DNA from: Rhodamnia argentea
Taxonomy: Eukaryota; Streptophyta; Magnoliopsida; Myrtales; Myrtaceae
DNA: 64,000 nucleotides
Assembly (NCBI RefSeq): GCF_020921035.1
Contig: NC_063151.1
Location: forward strand, 1,054,001 to 1,118,000
Direction: 5' to 3'
Shown: positions 45,917-57,250 of the stretch, one piece after another
Numbering within the stretch: position 1 is the stretch's first letter
How the letters are laid out: each line of letters begins with the position of its first letter
Position numbers and translations under genes: made by a program
The notes under the pieces: generated by a model
Told to the model about the DNA's origin: nothing
The model's input: only the letters and a program-made list of their open reading frames with translations
Databases searched by the model: none

Positions 45917-47890
45917 GTGGGTGAGAATTGAACCCCAAAAGAAAGGTAATTCACTTTGCCGTGAATGTTACCTGCGCAGAATCACGAGATAAATCATTCA
46001 TTGATGATTGCTAAGGCTAAGTCCATACTAAACCTAAAACCCAACAGGTTTAGATTATTTTTGGGTTTAGTTTTTGATTTGCAAGGTTGTCATTGTCTTT
46101 TTCGGCTGTTGCACCTAATTCAATTGTCTTTTGTGGGATTAACTGTTCATATTTGCATTTGAAACAATGTTCTCTTTCTTTCTCTCGAAGGATCTCCTAT
46201 TTGGGATCATTCCATAAGTCAGTCCACTGCCTATCATTAAGATATAGTTTGAGGGGGAGCGAGCTAGTCCTTTCGGTATATCGAGTTAGCCTTAATTTCA
46301 CTCGAAAACTTAAATCACGAGCTAGTCAGATGTCCTAATCGATGTACATCACTCCCTTGTTTGTTTAGGACCACTTTGCTAATATTCTCACGCGTGCATC
46401 TAGATAAAATGTTTCTTGAAATAAATTTTCCGTGCATAAAGTTGGTTGCCATCGAATCTTTAGAAGAGATGCATGGACCCAAAAGGCCACATGCGGCATA
46501 GAGAAGTATCCCCGACCTGACCTAAAGGACCCATGAAAAGACAAGTCACGGTATGAAGACAAACAGCATATCGAAACATCCTATCTTAATTGGAGATAAA
46601 ATTCATATGCTTTTATGTACATGCGATCTCTCTCCATCTATTACTTTAATTTGAATGATTTTATATCTAGTTTTTGTCCCATTTACATGTACGTCCTGCC
46701 CATTTAGTCAAATTTTCAATCCAACTTGGATGCATTTCGAAATATCCTGCATTGTTCAACAACCAGATTTGTATGGTTTTCTATGCGGTCTCTCTTCATC
46801 TATCATATTATGAATATGTGTTGTGACATTGTTTTGCAACATTGTGACAATCGGCCTTAATCAATTGTGAAAGAGTCTATGAGAAAAGAGATGATAATAG
46901 TACTTGATGCCCATATAATTTAGAAACTCCCACATTGCATCGTCAATCTCTGGGTGACCGTGAGATTAACGGTATGTTTTGGGCCACAAAGAAAATAATG
47001 ATAGATAATTAAAAGAATTATTATGTAGACCATTCCTTTAAAAATTTATGGCTCATGATATACTGTTATTCTCACGGACTTAGGGTCGGACTGTTATGCT
47101 AGCAAAATCCCTTTTTAATTACAAGCAAGACAACACCTACATTTTTGGATGTATTTTATCCCAGCTTTGTCTTCACCAGAAGGGAATTTGATCGGTGGTC
47201 GAGACTCGAGAGGGCTTCCGAAATGACTGAAGCTCCTTCGATTTGCAAAAAGTTAGTGAAGCATCTTTCTCTATGTAGCACACAACACACTCTTTCTGCT
47301 TCCAATTTGTTATTAATATGAAACAAAGGTGAGCTCCTTCTTCCATCAACTTGGCCGGTTAAGCCGAGTAGGTTTCGAACCCAAGACCTCACTTTGTGTG
47401 AGGCTTAACATTCCAGTCGTCCTACTAGTCATTTTCTTTTTTTTCTATTTTGTGAAGCACTCTACTGAGCCGACCCTGACACTAAGAGGTGAAAGCTAGG
47501 AGAGCTATAGTGCTCACTGATAATGTCAATTGAGTTAGTTTGTTTCTAAACTGTCCATATCTCTGTGGCATTGAACTAAACGTTAACACTAGGCGAGGCA
47601 TCATAGCTATAAGCGATTCACAAGCAACAGCCCTTCTAAAAGGGCCGCCATAGAAGTAAATTATCCCAGACTCATATGCGCATACTATACTTCTATCGTC
47701 CCATGATAGCTGCAATTCTTCCGTCCTTTTGCACTTGGCAAACCTGTTATTCGAATGCCGATTTAGCCATAAACTTTTCAGTTCTACCAGCGTTATCATA
47801 AACCTTTGCGTGAAAATCCAATGCAATCCCCCATTGGCCGAGAATCGTTGATGTGGTGGCGTCTCGTCATTGCTGGCCGTCCTAAGTGGC
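45917..47890. other. Transposon-derived intergenic DNA, no gene seen
   Basis: Frames on the minus strand at 47156-47392 and 47482-47892 have no recognisable domain. The stretch near 47360-47400 contains a B-box-like GGGTTCGAAACC on the minus strand but no matching A box, so it is not a tRNA. Remnants of retroelements are plausible. Confidence 0.35.
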
Positions 47891-47899
47891 ACTCCGATG

Positions 47900-48345
47900 T
47901 GGACATCTTGAGGATCGCCACATTAGTGATTTTCGGCTGCGGCTGGCCCGAATAACTAAATTGAAATTTCGCACAAGTGTTTAGGATTACATAGGCAAAG
48001 TCGAAAAGTTTAGGATCGAATTATCATCCGGACAATAGGTTTAGATCTGGTACGATAATTCTCCTCGACAAAACATCACAAGGTTGCGCAGCACTTCACC
48101 TTAGTTGAAGCTTGAGATAGAGGATGGTGGGGGTGCAGCATGTAGCGGAGGCTGTGACGGAGCATCGGCAATTTTGTTTTTTTCCTAAATTCTTTGGACA
48201 TAAAAGCATCGATTGAAACGTTTGATACTTGATTAATCTTTTTAGTAAAGGTTAAGGACTTGATCGAGCCGATCAAAAGGTTTAGGTCTCAATCGCATTC
48301 CGTACATAAGATTCATGACTTTGGATGCAATTTTCCCGACCTAGG
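47900..48345. mobile_element. Decayed arms of the same long-TIR family
   Basis: Words such as AGTGTTTAGGATTACATAGGC, AAAGTTTAGGATCGAATTATC and AAAAGGTTTAGGTCTCAATCGC match the terminal-arm style of the 45.2 and 48.7 kb elements. A complete left/right pair is not evident, so this looks like a broken copy. Confidence 0.4.
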
Positions 48346-48501
48346 AGGTCCATAGTATCCAATCATTCAGACATCGTTTTCCTAGTAATCCCGTCTTTCC
48401 ATCCGAATACGTGGGTGAAGTTGTGCCCGCTCTTGCTCACGCCTAACGAGTAACGAGAGGTTGTGTCATGGAAGATGCATGTAAGCAATTTTACCTAATC
48501 G

Positions 48502-48619
48502 AGGGCTGCGTCTCACTTCTCATGATTCTTGGACCGCCACAAGAGCTGTTGCTTCGAGTTGGGGCTGCGTCTCAGTTCGCTTGATTCTTGGAGCCCCACA
48601 AAGGCCGTTGCTTCGAGTT
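48502..48619. repeat. 59-bp tandem duplication
   Basis: Two adjacent 59-bp units (48502-48560 and 48561-48619), each starting GGGCTGCGTCTCA and ending GTTGCTTCGAGTT, roughly 80 percent identical. Non-coding and without a known counterpart. Confidence 0.7.
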
Positions 48620-48658
48620 GAGATTGCACGCTTCTCTTGAATGATCATCTTCTTTTCT

Positions 48659-49005
48659 GAAAAGAAATTTGTCCAAAAAGGTCCTGAGCCTACTACAGTT
48701 TTGTCAATTCAGTCCTAAACAATTTACTTGTGTCAACTCAATCTTACACATTTTCATGTTTTGTCATTTGAATTTATCCGATCAATTTTGGCCAAAAATC
48801 GCTTACGTGGTTATATTATTAAAAATTATCTACATCAATGCCGGTCATGCCACCTGGACCTGTCGGTGTCCACTTGAGCGATTTCTAGCTAAAATTGATC
48901 GGATGGACTCAATTGACAAAATTTGAAAATGTTTATGACATAATTAACACAATTAAAAGATTTAGGACCGAATAGTTTATGACTTTTTGAATAATTTTTC
49001 CCTTC
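48659..49005. mobile_element. Core-less inverted-repeat element (family member 2)
   Basis: About 145-bp arms: left has CAATTCAGTCCTAAAC, TTTTCATGTTTTGTCA and CCGATCAATTTTGGC. The reverse-complemented right has TATTCGGTCCTAAA, TTTTCAAATTTTGTCA and CCGATCAATTTTAGC. The arms almost meet, so this is a foldback derivative lacking the GC-rich core of its relatives. Confidence 0.65.
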
Positions 49006-49439
49006 TTTAGCATGTCGCAAGTTTCGGGAGACGTGTCTTCGATGGAAAAATGGAAACGAAACTTGTCGTTCATTCAGACAGCATGTGTTGCAATACCGCA
49101 CTCTTTCTTGTCCAAATGGAACTCAACTTGTAGCCACAGACATACTTAAAATATTAGATCTTTTTATGTACTTTTATGATGCGTTTGGAATAGAACGGAA
49201 AAAATGGACGGTGGAAATTATAGTGAAAATTGCGAAAACTAATTTATTGCGGCATTTTTCTCTCCAAATTATCTTCCCTAGTGCTCCCAAAAATAGCAAA
49301 GGTTTAAAGGAGTTATGGTGTTAGATAAAGTCGGACTTGAATAGTACAAACGAAAAGTATCAGGAGACAAGTTAATGGAGTTACCACATGGCTGAATTTA
49401 TCTCCCTTGTAGAAATACGAGCCCAACATAGTCGGCTCA

Positions 49440-49640
49440 AACCCTGTGACGTTCCTAGATTTTCGTTTGGTCGATGTGACGTTCTTGGATCAATTCACGG
49501 AGGTATTTTCCGCTTTGGTTTGTCTCATACCAAGCCTCACGGTTTTGTCCTTTGACGTACAGGGGAACACTTTCATAGGAGACCGGATCACCCATCCTAG
49601 AAGTGCTCCCACTTAAGCGCGGTTAACTTTGGAGCTTATC
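49440..49640 (-). mobile_element. Cassandra-like TRIM LTR with 5S rRNA-like promoter
   Basis: On the minus strand from about 49640 the text reads CTCCAAAGTTAACCGCGCTT, then GGGAGCACTTCTAGGATGGGTGA. This closely parallels the internal promoter part of plant 5S rRNA (CTCCGCAGTTAAGCGTGCTT ... TACTAGGATGGGTGACC). It continues with a non-5S stretch (GAGGCTTGG, GACAAACCAAAGCGGAAAATACC) and ends AACGTCACA. 5S-like sequence inside an LTR is the hallmark of Cassandra terminal-repeat-in-miniature retrotransposons. It is diverged from true 5S and truncated, so not a functional rRNA gene. Only one LTR is apparent. Confidence 0.65.
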
Positions 49641-49649
49641 ATTTCGTCA

Positions 49650-50225
49650 AAAGGCACATTTGTGAATTGAGTCTAGTTTTTTCACATATATATTCTAGAA
49701 TTGCTCTTTCCTGTTCAGTTCATTTCTACTTCCTTCGTTATCCTAGAAGCCTGTCGGGAGTTGCTTCTTATCCCGGCCATCTAGCCTCGGCGGTCACTCT
49801 CTGCCCTTATCGAATTTGGTCATCACAAACCCTACATAAACCGGCATTTTTTAACCTATCTTTCTCCCTAAGGGTGATTATTATATGGTATAGCTGAAGA
49901 TTTTACTTGCTTTGGAAATGGCATATGAAAGCACGAATCCTCGACATTAAGTCCCATTCCATGAATAGCACGAAGTGATTCAATTTGTCCATGTCCTCAA
50001 AGCGAAGCAAGCCTTGATGGTCCCCTTGATCTCGCCAAAGGGCAAACACTCTTCTAAACCATTCGCAAGTTACCCTGTTTAGTCAATAAGTTCATTTTAA
50101 TTACAGAGACTAATCATAGTAAAATGCCCAAAGTTGTTTTCCTAATCTAGGTACAAACTTTCTTTCCCACTCAACAATCTTGTTAAACATCCAAGTCAGC
50201 TACCAAAAAAGATGAATCCGACATT
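49650..50225. other. Intergenic, no gene seen
   Basis: Mixed sequence. The short open frame at 49667-49897 has no recognisable feature. Confidence 0.4.
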
Positions 50226-50229
50226 TTCA

Positions 50230-50917
50230 GGGAAAAGTATAAGAAAAACTCATAAACATATTGCATTGGTACCAATTCAGTCTTAAATTTTTCGATTTTA
50301 TCAATTTATTCCACCGACGTGGATATTTTTTGGTAAGTTAATTTAATTGATAGTTTTATGATTGAATTGATATCAATATTATAAATATAAAGAAAAAATT
50401 GTCAATTAATTCATCTAATCAATTTTGACCGAAAATCGGTGACTTGGATGTTGGTCATCCTATATGACATGGTCATCGCCGACGTGGATATTTTTTTGTA
50501 TAATTTCTAATAAAACTATTTTTTTTTACTTTTTCTCTTTCTTTTTTTTTTCCTTTCATTTTGGTTGGCGAGGTTTGCGGTCCTCACTAGATCCGGGCGA
50601 GGGCCGCCTCACCTGCGGCCGGCAGAGCCGCAAAGGCTTTGGTACAGGAGTCCCTTGCCTAGATCCGGCGAGGGCCACGACCCACTTAGCCGCCGACTCC
50701 CTCGCGGGCCAAAATGAAAAGAAAAAAAAAAAAAAAGAAAGAAAAAATTATAATAAAAAATTATAAAAAAGTTAAAATTTTATTAAGACATTGTCAAAAA
50801 ATTTGCACGCAACACTAGCCATGCCAATGTTCAGAAATAAATTAATCCAATTGAAAGGTTTAGGACTGAATCGACACAAATACTAGAAATACAAAGGAAA
50901 ATTTGTCACTTTTCTCA
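50230..50917. mobile_element. Long-TIR element with GC-rich core (family member 3)
   Basis: The left arm from GGAAAAGTATAAGAAAAAC contains ACCAATTCAGTCTTAAA. The reverse-complemented right arm from GAAAAGTGACAAATTTTCC contains GTCGATTCAGTCCTAAACC. The core at about 50560-50705 is GC-rich, with AGATCCGGGCGAGGGCCGCC and a related AGATCCGGCGAGGGCC 75 bases on. It shares arm vocabulary with the 45.2 kb element. An additional arm-like segment near 50395-50490 suggests rearrangement. Confidence 0.6.
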
Positions 50918-50919
50918 CC

Positions 50920-52200
50920 TTTTCGCAAACCCTAACTTTTTCCATCCGTGCTCTCTTGAAAAAAAAAAAAAAAAAAAATTTCCCCACTTCGCGTGGAACC
51001 TCGTTGGGCATCATGATGGCCGACCTTTCCGAGCTCGAACACGGATAGACAGATCAAACGCCGCTCTCAACTCGATCATGACGATCCCACTCATCGTAAG
51101 GTTGACATTTGGAGGGTTCGATCCGTGCGTGAAACATGCCGATCGCCTTCCGAATCACAATGTGGTTGTGTGAGTTGTGATGCCCGACCTACATTCCCCG
51201 CCCTCGTTTATCTTATTTTTTTGTTGTTGCCAAATTAAGATCTCTACTGATGACGAAAATGAGATTTGGCAAAAAGGAGGAAATGATTAGAAAATAGGCA
51301 TCGGTTGAAGGCTTCGCAATTTCGTAAGAGGCGAGAGGAAAGAGATACCGTGGTTGCAAATGTGTGAAGTTGACGGGCCAACCAGAGGGTGGTTGTGGCT
51401 TTTGCCCTCCCTTCTCAATGAGCTCACCCTTTCTATACTGGTGGCCTAAAGGATTCATTCTAAAAGATTTCATAGTGTAAACGTGTTTCTATATTAATAT
51501 TTTACCGCCCCCCTCTCTCGTGGCCTTCCGATCGATTCGATGCACCGATTTATTTTTTTCATTTTTTCTTAATTTATCCGCGTCTTTCTTGTTTATTATT
51601 ATTTTTTTTTAAAAAGACCATTCCATCCAATCTTCCAAAGTCCACCATGTCAAAATATGCTAATTGGACGTATTTTATTGCCCCATCGCTTGACGTGGTG
51701 ATTAGTGCTGATAAGAAATCATGTTGGCCTGCAGAGAGCCAATAAACCTTGTTGGCATGTCCCACTTCTTTAAAATTGGCAAGTTAAAATTTGAAAGGGT
51801 CTTCACGGCAAGCCAAGAAAAACTATCCTGGGTAAAAAACTCATTGACAAACGTCTCACGGGGCAAGATATGAAAATGGTACCTTATGAAATTGAAATCA
51901 CGAGAATATTTCTACAAGTTAATTGCTTAGGGCCGCACCAACTGCACACGGGAGAGAAGCAAAGCTTCATTCGGGTCCGACCCGTTTTTGTCCTGAAGTG
52001 AAGAAAATCCAAACCCGAAGAAGCTGACACATGGAGCTCTGTCATTTGGCCTCTTTTTTTTCACTTGCTACGTGCTTTTACTTTGATCACACTCCCTAAT
52101 CCCTCCAACTACTACAGCCTATAAATGCTTTAAAATAACCTATTCATATATGATTAACCACCTCCAATCGCATTTAAAGAAAGCGGTTTGCAATTTTGCC
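50920..52200. other. Intergenic and distal promoter of the GUX gene, no gene seen
   Basis: AT-rich with an 18-base A run near 50960. No exon-like frame was found. Confidence 0.4.
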
Positions 52201-52209
52201 TAGTGTAGT

Positions 52210-52223
52210 GATATATATATACA
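52210..52223 (+). promoter_or_regulatory. TATA box of the GUX-like gene
   Basis: GATATATATATACA about 45 bases upstream of the ATG at 52263. The implied leader is very short, so the transcript start or the TATA assignment may be off by some bases. Confidence 0.5.
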
Positions 52224-52262
52224 CGCCCTCGGCAAGAACCGCAGCTTCCGGCCAGATTAAAG

Positions 52263-55000
52263 ATGGGTGAAGGCATTGGCTTTCAGAAGATCATGAAGGC
52301 CACGCCTTCCAAGTCTCTGGTCATCAGAATCAACCTGGTCTTTCTTGCATTCTTCCTGGTCGTGTACGCTGCGCTTCTCCTCCGTCCCTCGTCCGGGTTC
52401 GGCGATAACATCGGGGCGCCGCTCATCCAGTGCTCGGACATGCGAGAGTGCCATCACAAGGTAAGGTGAGCCACAGCCTGTGTACAGTTTCGTTTGAGCC
52501 GAGTCAAAATCGACGGAGAAACAATGTGTTTAATTTGTGAAGTTCGTCTTTTTTTTTTTTTTTTTCCCGGTTGTTAGAGCGATGACGGGGTCAAGATGAA
52601 GGTGGTATTGGAAGAGAAGGCGGTCGACCGCCACTCCAGACCTAGAGGTCAGAAGATGGAACCACCAAACTTCATGGAGGAGGTAATGGGGCGAAGGGGC
52701 AAGAACAAGATCGGGATGATCAACATGGACGAGGACGACGTGAGCGAGTGGTGGCGATATGGAGACACGGTCCCGATCCGGTTCGACCGGGTGTCGCCGC
52801 TCTTCGAGTGGAAGGACCTGTTCCCCGAGTGGATCGACGAGGAGGAGGAGAGCGACGTGCCCTCGTGCCCCGAGATACCGATGCCCGACTTCACCCTCTA
52901 CGAGACCATGGACGTGGTCGTGGCGAAGCTGCCGTGCAGGAGCCCGGAGGAAGGGTGGAACCGGGACCTGGGGTGGCTGCAGGCGCACCTGGTGGCGGCG
53001 GGGGCGGTGGCGAGGAGGGGGAGGAGGGAGGTGGGGAGGAAGGTGAGGGTGCTGTTGTGGAGCAAGTGCAGGCCCATGTTGGAGTTGTTCAGGTGCAAGG
53101 ACTTGGTGAGGAAGGAAGGTGATTGGTGGTTGTATGAGCCGGACTTGAGTCGGTTGGATCAGAAGGTGGCTCTGCCAGTTGGGTCTTGCCGGTTGGCTCT
53201 CCCTCTGTGGGGTCAAGGTAATGTTCCTCCAACATTTTTCAGAATTCCTTACTTATTTTCCTTGAATTTCCCGATTAGTCCTCCTAAGCAAATGTGCAAA
53301 TGCATTGCGTGTGTGTAAGAAATTGACATTTGAACAACTAAGTATAATAATTTTTTTATGAAATCTTTAAATATTGAGTAATGGAAAGAAGTAGCTGGTT
53401 AAAAATACACGAGACTATGAACACTATGTACATATTTTTATGGAAAGAGAATTTTTTTTTTTTTATATTTGAAATCTTGTTGGAAATTTTGCGCAGGATA
53501 GAAAAAAACTTGATTTTAATGTCAAAATACGATTAAGAAAATATTAAAATTATGGAGTTAATGGGTTAATCTTGGTCACAATATTTGTAGCTCAGTGATT
53601 AAGGATTTGGGAAGAACAAAGCACTTGACGTTTTATAAAAATAGGGGACTTCTCCTAATTCATATAAGAGTATAGGTTAAGCGCAACAGATTTTCGAAGG
53701 GGTGGTAAATTTTGTTGGGATTAGGTTGCTTTTAGCAAGAAGCTTTCAAAAGAAAAAGATCAAAATACGGTATTTTTATTCTTTTCAAGGGACAAAAAAA
53801 AAAGAAACAAAAGAGTTAAAATAGGGGTGAACGCGCCAGGTAGGGGTCGAACCTACGACTTTCTGCTTAGGAAACAGACGCTCTATCCACTGAGCTACAG
53901 GCGCTGACTTATTGCTCAGCGTTCTGATTATTATATAACCAATAAAAGAAGTTGTGGTAAGGTCTCTTTCAAAAATTAGCCCTCCGAAAACTTAAATGTT
54001 TAGGCAAATTATTGATGCAATGATGGCTCACGAAATTTAATTCACAGGCATCAACGAAGTGTATGACCTCTCCAACATCCTCACCACGACCGCCACCGTG
54101 CGGCGGGAGGCCTACGCCACCGTCCTCCACTCCTCTGAGGTCTACGTGTGCGGCGCCATTGCTCTCGCCCAGAGCCTCCTCCGAACTGGCACCCGGCGTG
54201 ACCTCATCCTCCTCCTCGACTCCTCCATCTCCGAGGTGAAGCGCACAGCCCTCGCCGCCGCTGGCTGGCAGATCCGCCTCATCCGCCGCATCCGCAACCC
54301 CCGGGCCCAGAAGCACTCCTACAACGAGTACAACTACAGCAAGTTCCGGCTGTGGCAGCTCACCGACTACGACAAGGTCATCTTCATTGACTCCGACATC
54401 ATTGTCCTCCGCAACCTCGACCTACTCTTCCACTTCCCCCAGATGTCCGCCACGGGCAACGACAACTACATCTTCAACTCCGGCATCATGGTCCTCGAGC
54501 CCTCCAGCTGCACCTTCAAGATCCTCATGAATAACCGCAAGGACATCGTCTCCTACAACGGCGGCGACCAGGGCTTCCTCAACGAGGTCTTCGTCTGGTG
54601 GCACCGCCTCCCCCGGCGGGTCAACTTCCTCAAGAACTTCTGGTCCAACACCACGGGGGAGCGGAGCGTGAAGGAGCAGCTCTTCGGGTCGGACCCGCCA
54701 AAGCTGTACGCGATCCACTACCTGGGGTGGAAGCCATGGCGGTGCTACCGGGACTACGACTGCAACTGGGACGTGAAGGATCAGAGGGTGTACGCCAGCG
54801 ACGTCGCCCACCGCCGGTGGTGGCAGTTCTATGACGAGGCGTTGGACAAGGACCTGAGGAGGTTCTGCGCCCTGACCGAGCTGAGGAGAACGGAGCTCAA
54901 CTGGGAGAGGCGGAGGGCGCGGCGGATGGGGCTGCCGGACGGCCACTGGAGGATCAATATTACGGATCCGAGGCGGCTTCGCTCGAATTTCATGGTGTAG
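52263..55000 (+). CDS. GT8 xylan glucuronosyltransferase, GUX/PGSIP family
   Basis: GUX enzymes add (methyl)glucuronic acid side chains to xylan in the Golgi using UDP-glucuronate. Three exons (52263-52460, 52578-53217, 54048-55000) encode 596 residues, close to the size I recall for Arabidopsis GUX2. Residues about 22-42 (VIRINLVFLAFFLVVYAALLL) are the signal anchor of a type II Golgi protein. A stem region and the EWW..DTVPI/DLFPEW block follow. The GT8 domain in exon 3 shows SEVYVCGAIALAQSLL, KFRLWQLTDYDKVIFIDSD (the metal-binding DxD), NYIFNSGIMVLEPS, YNGGDQGFLNEVF and LYAIHYLGWKPWRCYRDYDCNW. All key motifs are intact. Exon 3 is strikingly GC-rich at third positions compared with the introns. 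I cannot decide between the GUX1-3 clade (xylan) and GUX4/5-type paralogues, so no symbol is given. A tRNA gene lies antisense in intron 2. Confidence 0.92.
53832..53904 (-). tRNA. tRNA-Arg (anticodon CCU)
   Basis: The 73-nt minus-strand sequence folds as a complete cloverleaf. Acceptor stem GCGCCTG pairs with CTGGCGC (one T-T mismatch, as I recall in plant tRNA-Arg-CCT). The D arm is GCTC-AGTGGATA-GAGC, and the anticodon arm TCTGT-TTCCTAA-GCAGA has CCT at 34-36. The variable loop is AAGTC and the T arm GTAGG-TTCGACC-CCTAC, with G as discriminator. There is no intron. A T-rich stretch downstream on the minus strand, near 53795-53810, could terminate pol III. The gene lies inside intron 2 of the GUX-like gene on the opposite strand. 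Confidence 0.93.
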
Positions 55001-55390
55001 ATTAAATATGTGATTAATTCTTTTTCCTCTTTCATTTATTTTCCTTTCCCGTGTTTCGGAGTTTTAAATAAAATTTTTTTCTCTTCCTTTTTGGTGTTTT
55101 TTTTTCTCTTTTAATATACGAGAGTAAAGTAATTGGTGGTTTCTCATCTCACATGTGGATAATAGAGGAACAGTGGTACGATAATTGTGACAGGACAATC
55201 CTAGCCACTTCGCCTAATTTATAAAGGTCAATTTTCAACTGTAGAGGATGGATTCTTTTGTTATCGATAAAAGCGGAATTTGAATATATTTTGGCGATCT
55301 CTGCGTGAATCGAAAAATGACCATCACATATGCTATGATTCATATAAGATTGGTGTGAAACTTTCAGCTCTTGAAAACTAAATGTCCAAA
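55001..55390. other. GUX-like 3' region, no further gene
   Basis: AT-rich. AAATAAAATT near 55066-55075 may serve as a polyadenylation signal. Confidence 0.4.
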
Positions 55391-55393
55391 TCG

Positions 55394-55746
55394 ATAAGAG
55401 TGATTGGTTCTAGAATCGAGATCTACCATGTGAGAACCGGTTCCTAGTTTTGGAACTAGGAACCGACTCTATCGACCTGAAACCGACTAGGGCAAGGAAA
55501 TTTGTTTTTCTTCTGATTTCGTTTCATTATATCTAAAATATGCATGCACTAAACATGAACATAATTCTTTTTACTTGAAGATAAATAGTTTTAAAACTAA
55601 TTCGGTTTTAGGTTCCACCATGGAATCGGCGTCGCAGGTTCCAAGTTTTTGAGTAGAACCGATCTGTTTTGGATATAGAAATAGCCCGATAACAAGATTG
55701 TGGAATCAATTCCTAGATCGAACCGGCCCAGATGCTCACTCTTATA
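55394..55746. mobile_element. Diverged hAT-like miniature element
   Basis: The left end ATAAGAGTGATTGGTTC and the reverse-complemented right end ATAAGAGTGAGCATCTGGGCCGGTTC share ATAAGAGTGA. The interior repeats GGTTCC/GAACCG words as in the 21.6 kb element. Flanking 8-bp repeats are not clearly preserved, so this is an older copy. Confidence 0.5.
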
Positions 55747-56084
55747 AATTAATAGCGGACAGTGATTTTGTCCGTGATTAATGGATGCAGAACTTCATTC
55801 TACTTTTGAGCAGTCTTTCCTGATTGGTTTTGACCTTAAGATTTGAAGGAGGAAACAAAGAGCGAGAACCGCAGAAACAAGGATGGCTGAGTGTCGACAT
55901 TAGGGTGGTTATTGTAGTAGTTGAAAGGGTGTTGCCGTTCACTCAACGATCCAATCAGTGTTCAAATCCAGACATCTTTCTCGGCCAAAACTCGAGCGCA
56001 GAACTCGAGAATCGGTTCAACAAGAATGTCTTAACGAAGTCTGACAGGAGAACAACCGGTGTTCTCTCCGAATCCAACCAGTAA

Positions 56085-57250
56085 ATGTTAGAATATATTA
56101 TATATACGAGGCTTTATTAATTGTTATTGTAATTAATAATCGATATGATAAAAAAAGATAAAATATTTTCTAATTCTAATTGGATATGGAACTGGATAGT
56201 ATGGGCTAAAATAAACCTTATATGTTTCAATTTCTATAAATGGAGCTCAAGTCTCTGCTTTAAATCCTAATATCCACATAACATCATATCAAGGGTCTTG
56301 AGAAACGATAACCTCACATCAAGAGTTGTCGGAAGCGATACGTGAGGGGTTGCCCCATTAAAACTCTTGAGCATCGGATCTATAGTTCTTGTTGCGAACC
56401 ATGTTCGGCTTAACCTGGCTCGACCTATCAACAACCAATTCGATCGAAAAGCCCTAGTCAACGATCAATCGGGTCGAGTCCGGTCTACTTGGCTGAGATG
56501 ATGCCAGGTGGCGTCAGCCCCGCACGTGTCGAGCAAGTGTAGGGCTTGGGTAAGCGCATGGACTTACTACTTTGTGCGTGGCCGCCTACACCCACGATGG
56601 GCGGCAGCGCGTGGCCGCGCGTCCTCTAGTCGTCGGCGACAATCTACATATGGTTTTGCTTGTCTCAACAAGCTCCTTCCGAATATATAATTTTCTTTTA
56701 CTTTTGCAAAAAATAAAATTTCAAAAAAACATCAGAAAGTGATTCGAGATCTAGAACGCGTTGGCTCTAATATAACACATAAGTTGCGATTTTGATCCTT
56801 ATGTAGCAACCCAATAATAACATGTGTATATATGTATATATATATATGCAAATCACTATTTCATAAAGTAGAAGAATTGACGTACCTTATTTTGGATCTA
56901 TTGTTTTTATTTCGAATCCATCGTTCTTGATGTGGAATTTGCGACGATCCGATACTCAAGAGCTTCTCCTTTATGAATCCTATCACTAGCTTCAATGAGC
57001 CAGTCTATCACGTATCGCTTCTCACAATTCTCGATGTAAAGTTATATGGACATTAAGATTTAGAGAAAGAACTTGGGCTCTATTTATAGAGATTGAAATA
57101 TATCCTTGTAAAGTTATAGGATACTTGGCGCATACTATCCAGTTCCATGTCCAACTATAATTAGAAAATCTTTTATCTTTTTTTATTAGATCAATTATTA
57201 ATTCTAACAATAATTAATAAAGTCCATATATATATAATATATTCTAACAC
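56085..57250 (-). mobile_element. Copia-like LTR remnant, two LTR arms in inverted arrangement
   Basis: The plus-strand text from 56085 (TGTTAGAATATATTATATA...) closely matches the minus-strand text from 57250 (TGTTAGAATATATTATATATA...). The match lasts about 230-250 bp, including GAACTGGATAGTATG and a CTATAAAT TATA box in each. TGTTAGAATATAT is a typical Copia LTR start. On the minus strand, the longer LTR is followed near 56780 by TTATATTAGAGCC, resembling the tRNA-Met primer-binding site (TGGTATCAGAGCC). A GC-richer stretch of presumed internal region comes next, running into the second, oppositely oriented arm. No gag or pol frame survives. Boundaries are approximate. Confidence 0.6.

Noticed and set aside
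47340-47420. Second B-box-like string (GGGTTCGAAACC) on the minus strand
   Set aside because: No A box at the right distance and no cloverleaf.
47482-47892. 136-residue minus-strand frame suspected to be an RNase H-like retroelement piece
   Set aside because: The expected acidic catalytic residues cannot be identified.
52530-53216. 228-residue minus-strand frame and other GC-rich frames over GUX exons 2 and 3
   Set aside because: Shadows caused by high third-position GC of the real gene. Composition is His/Pro/Arg-skewed, without motifs.
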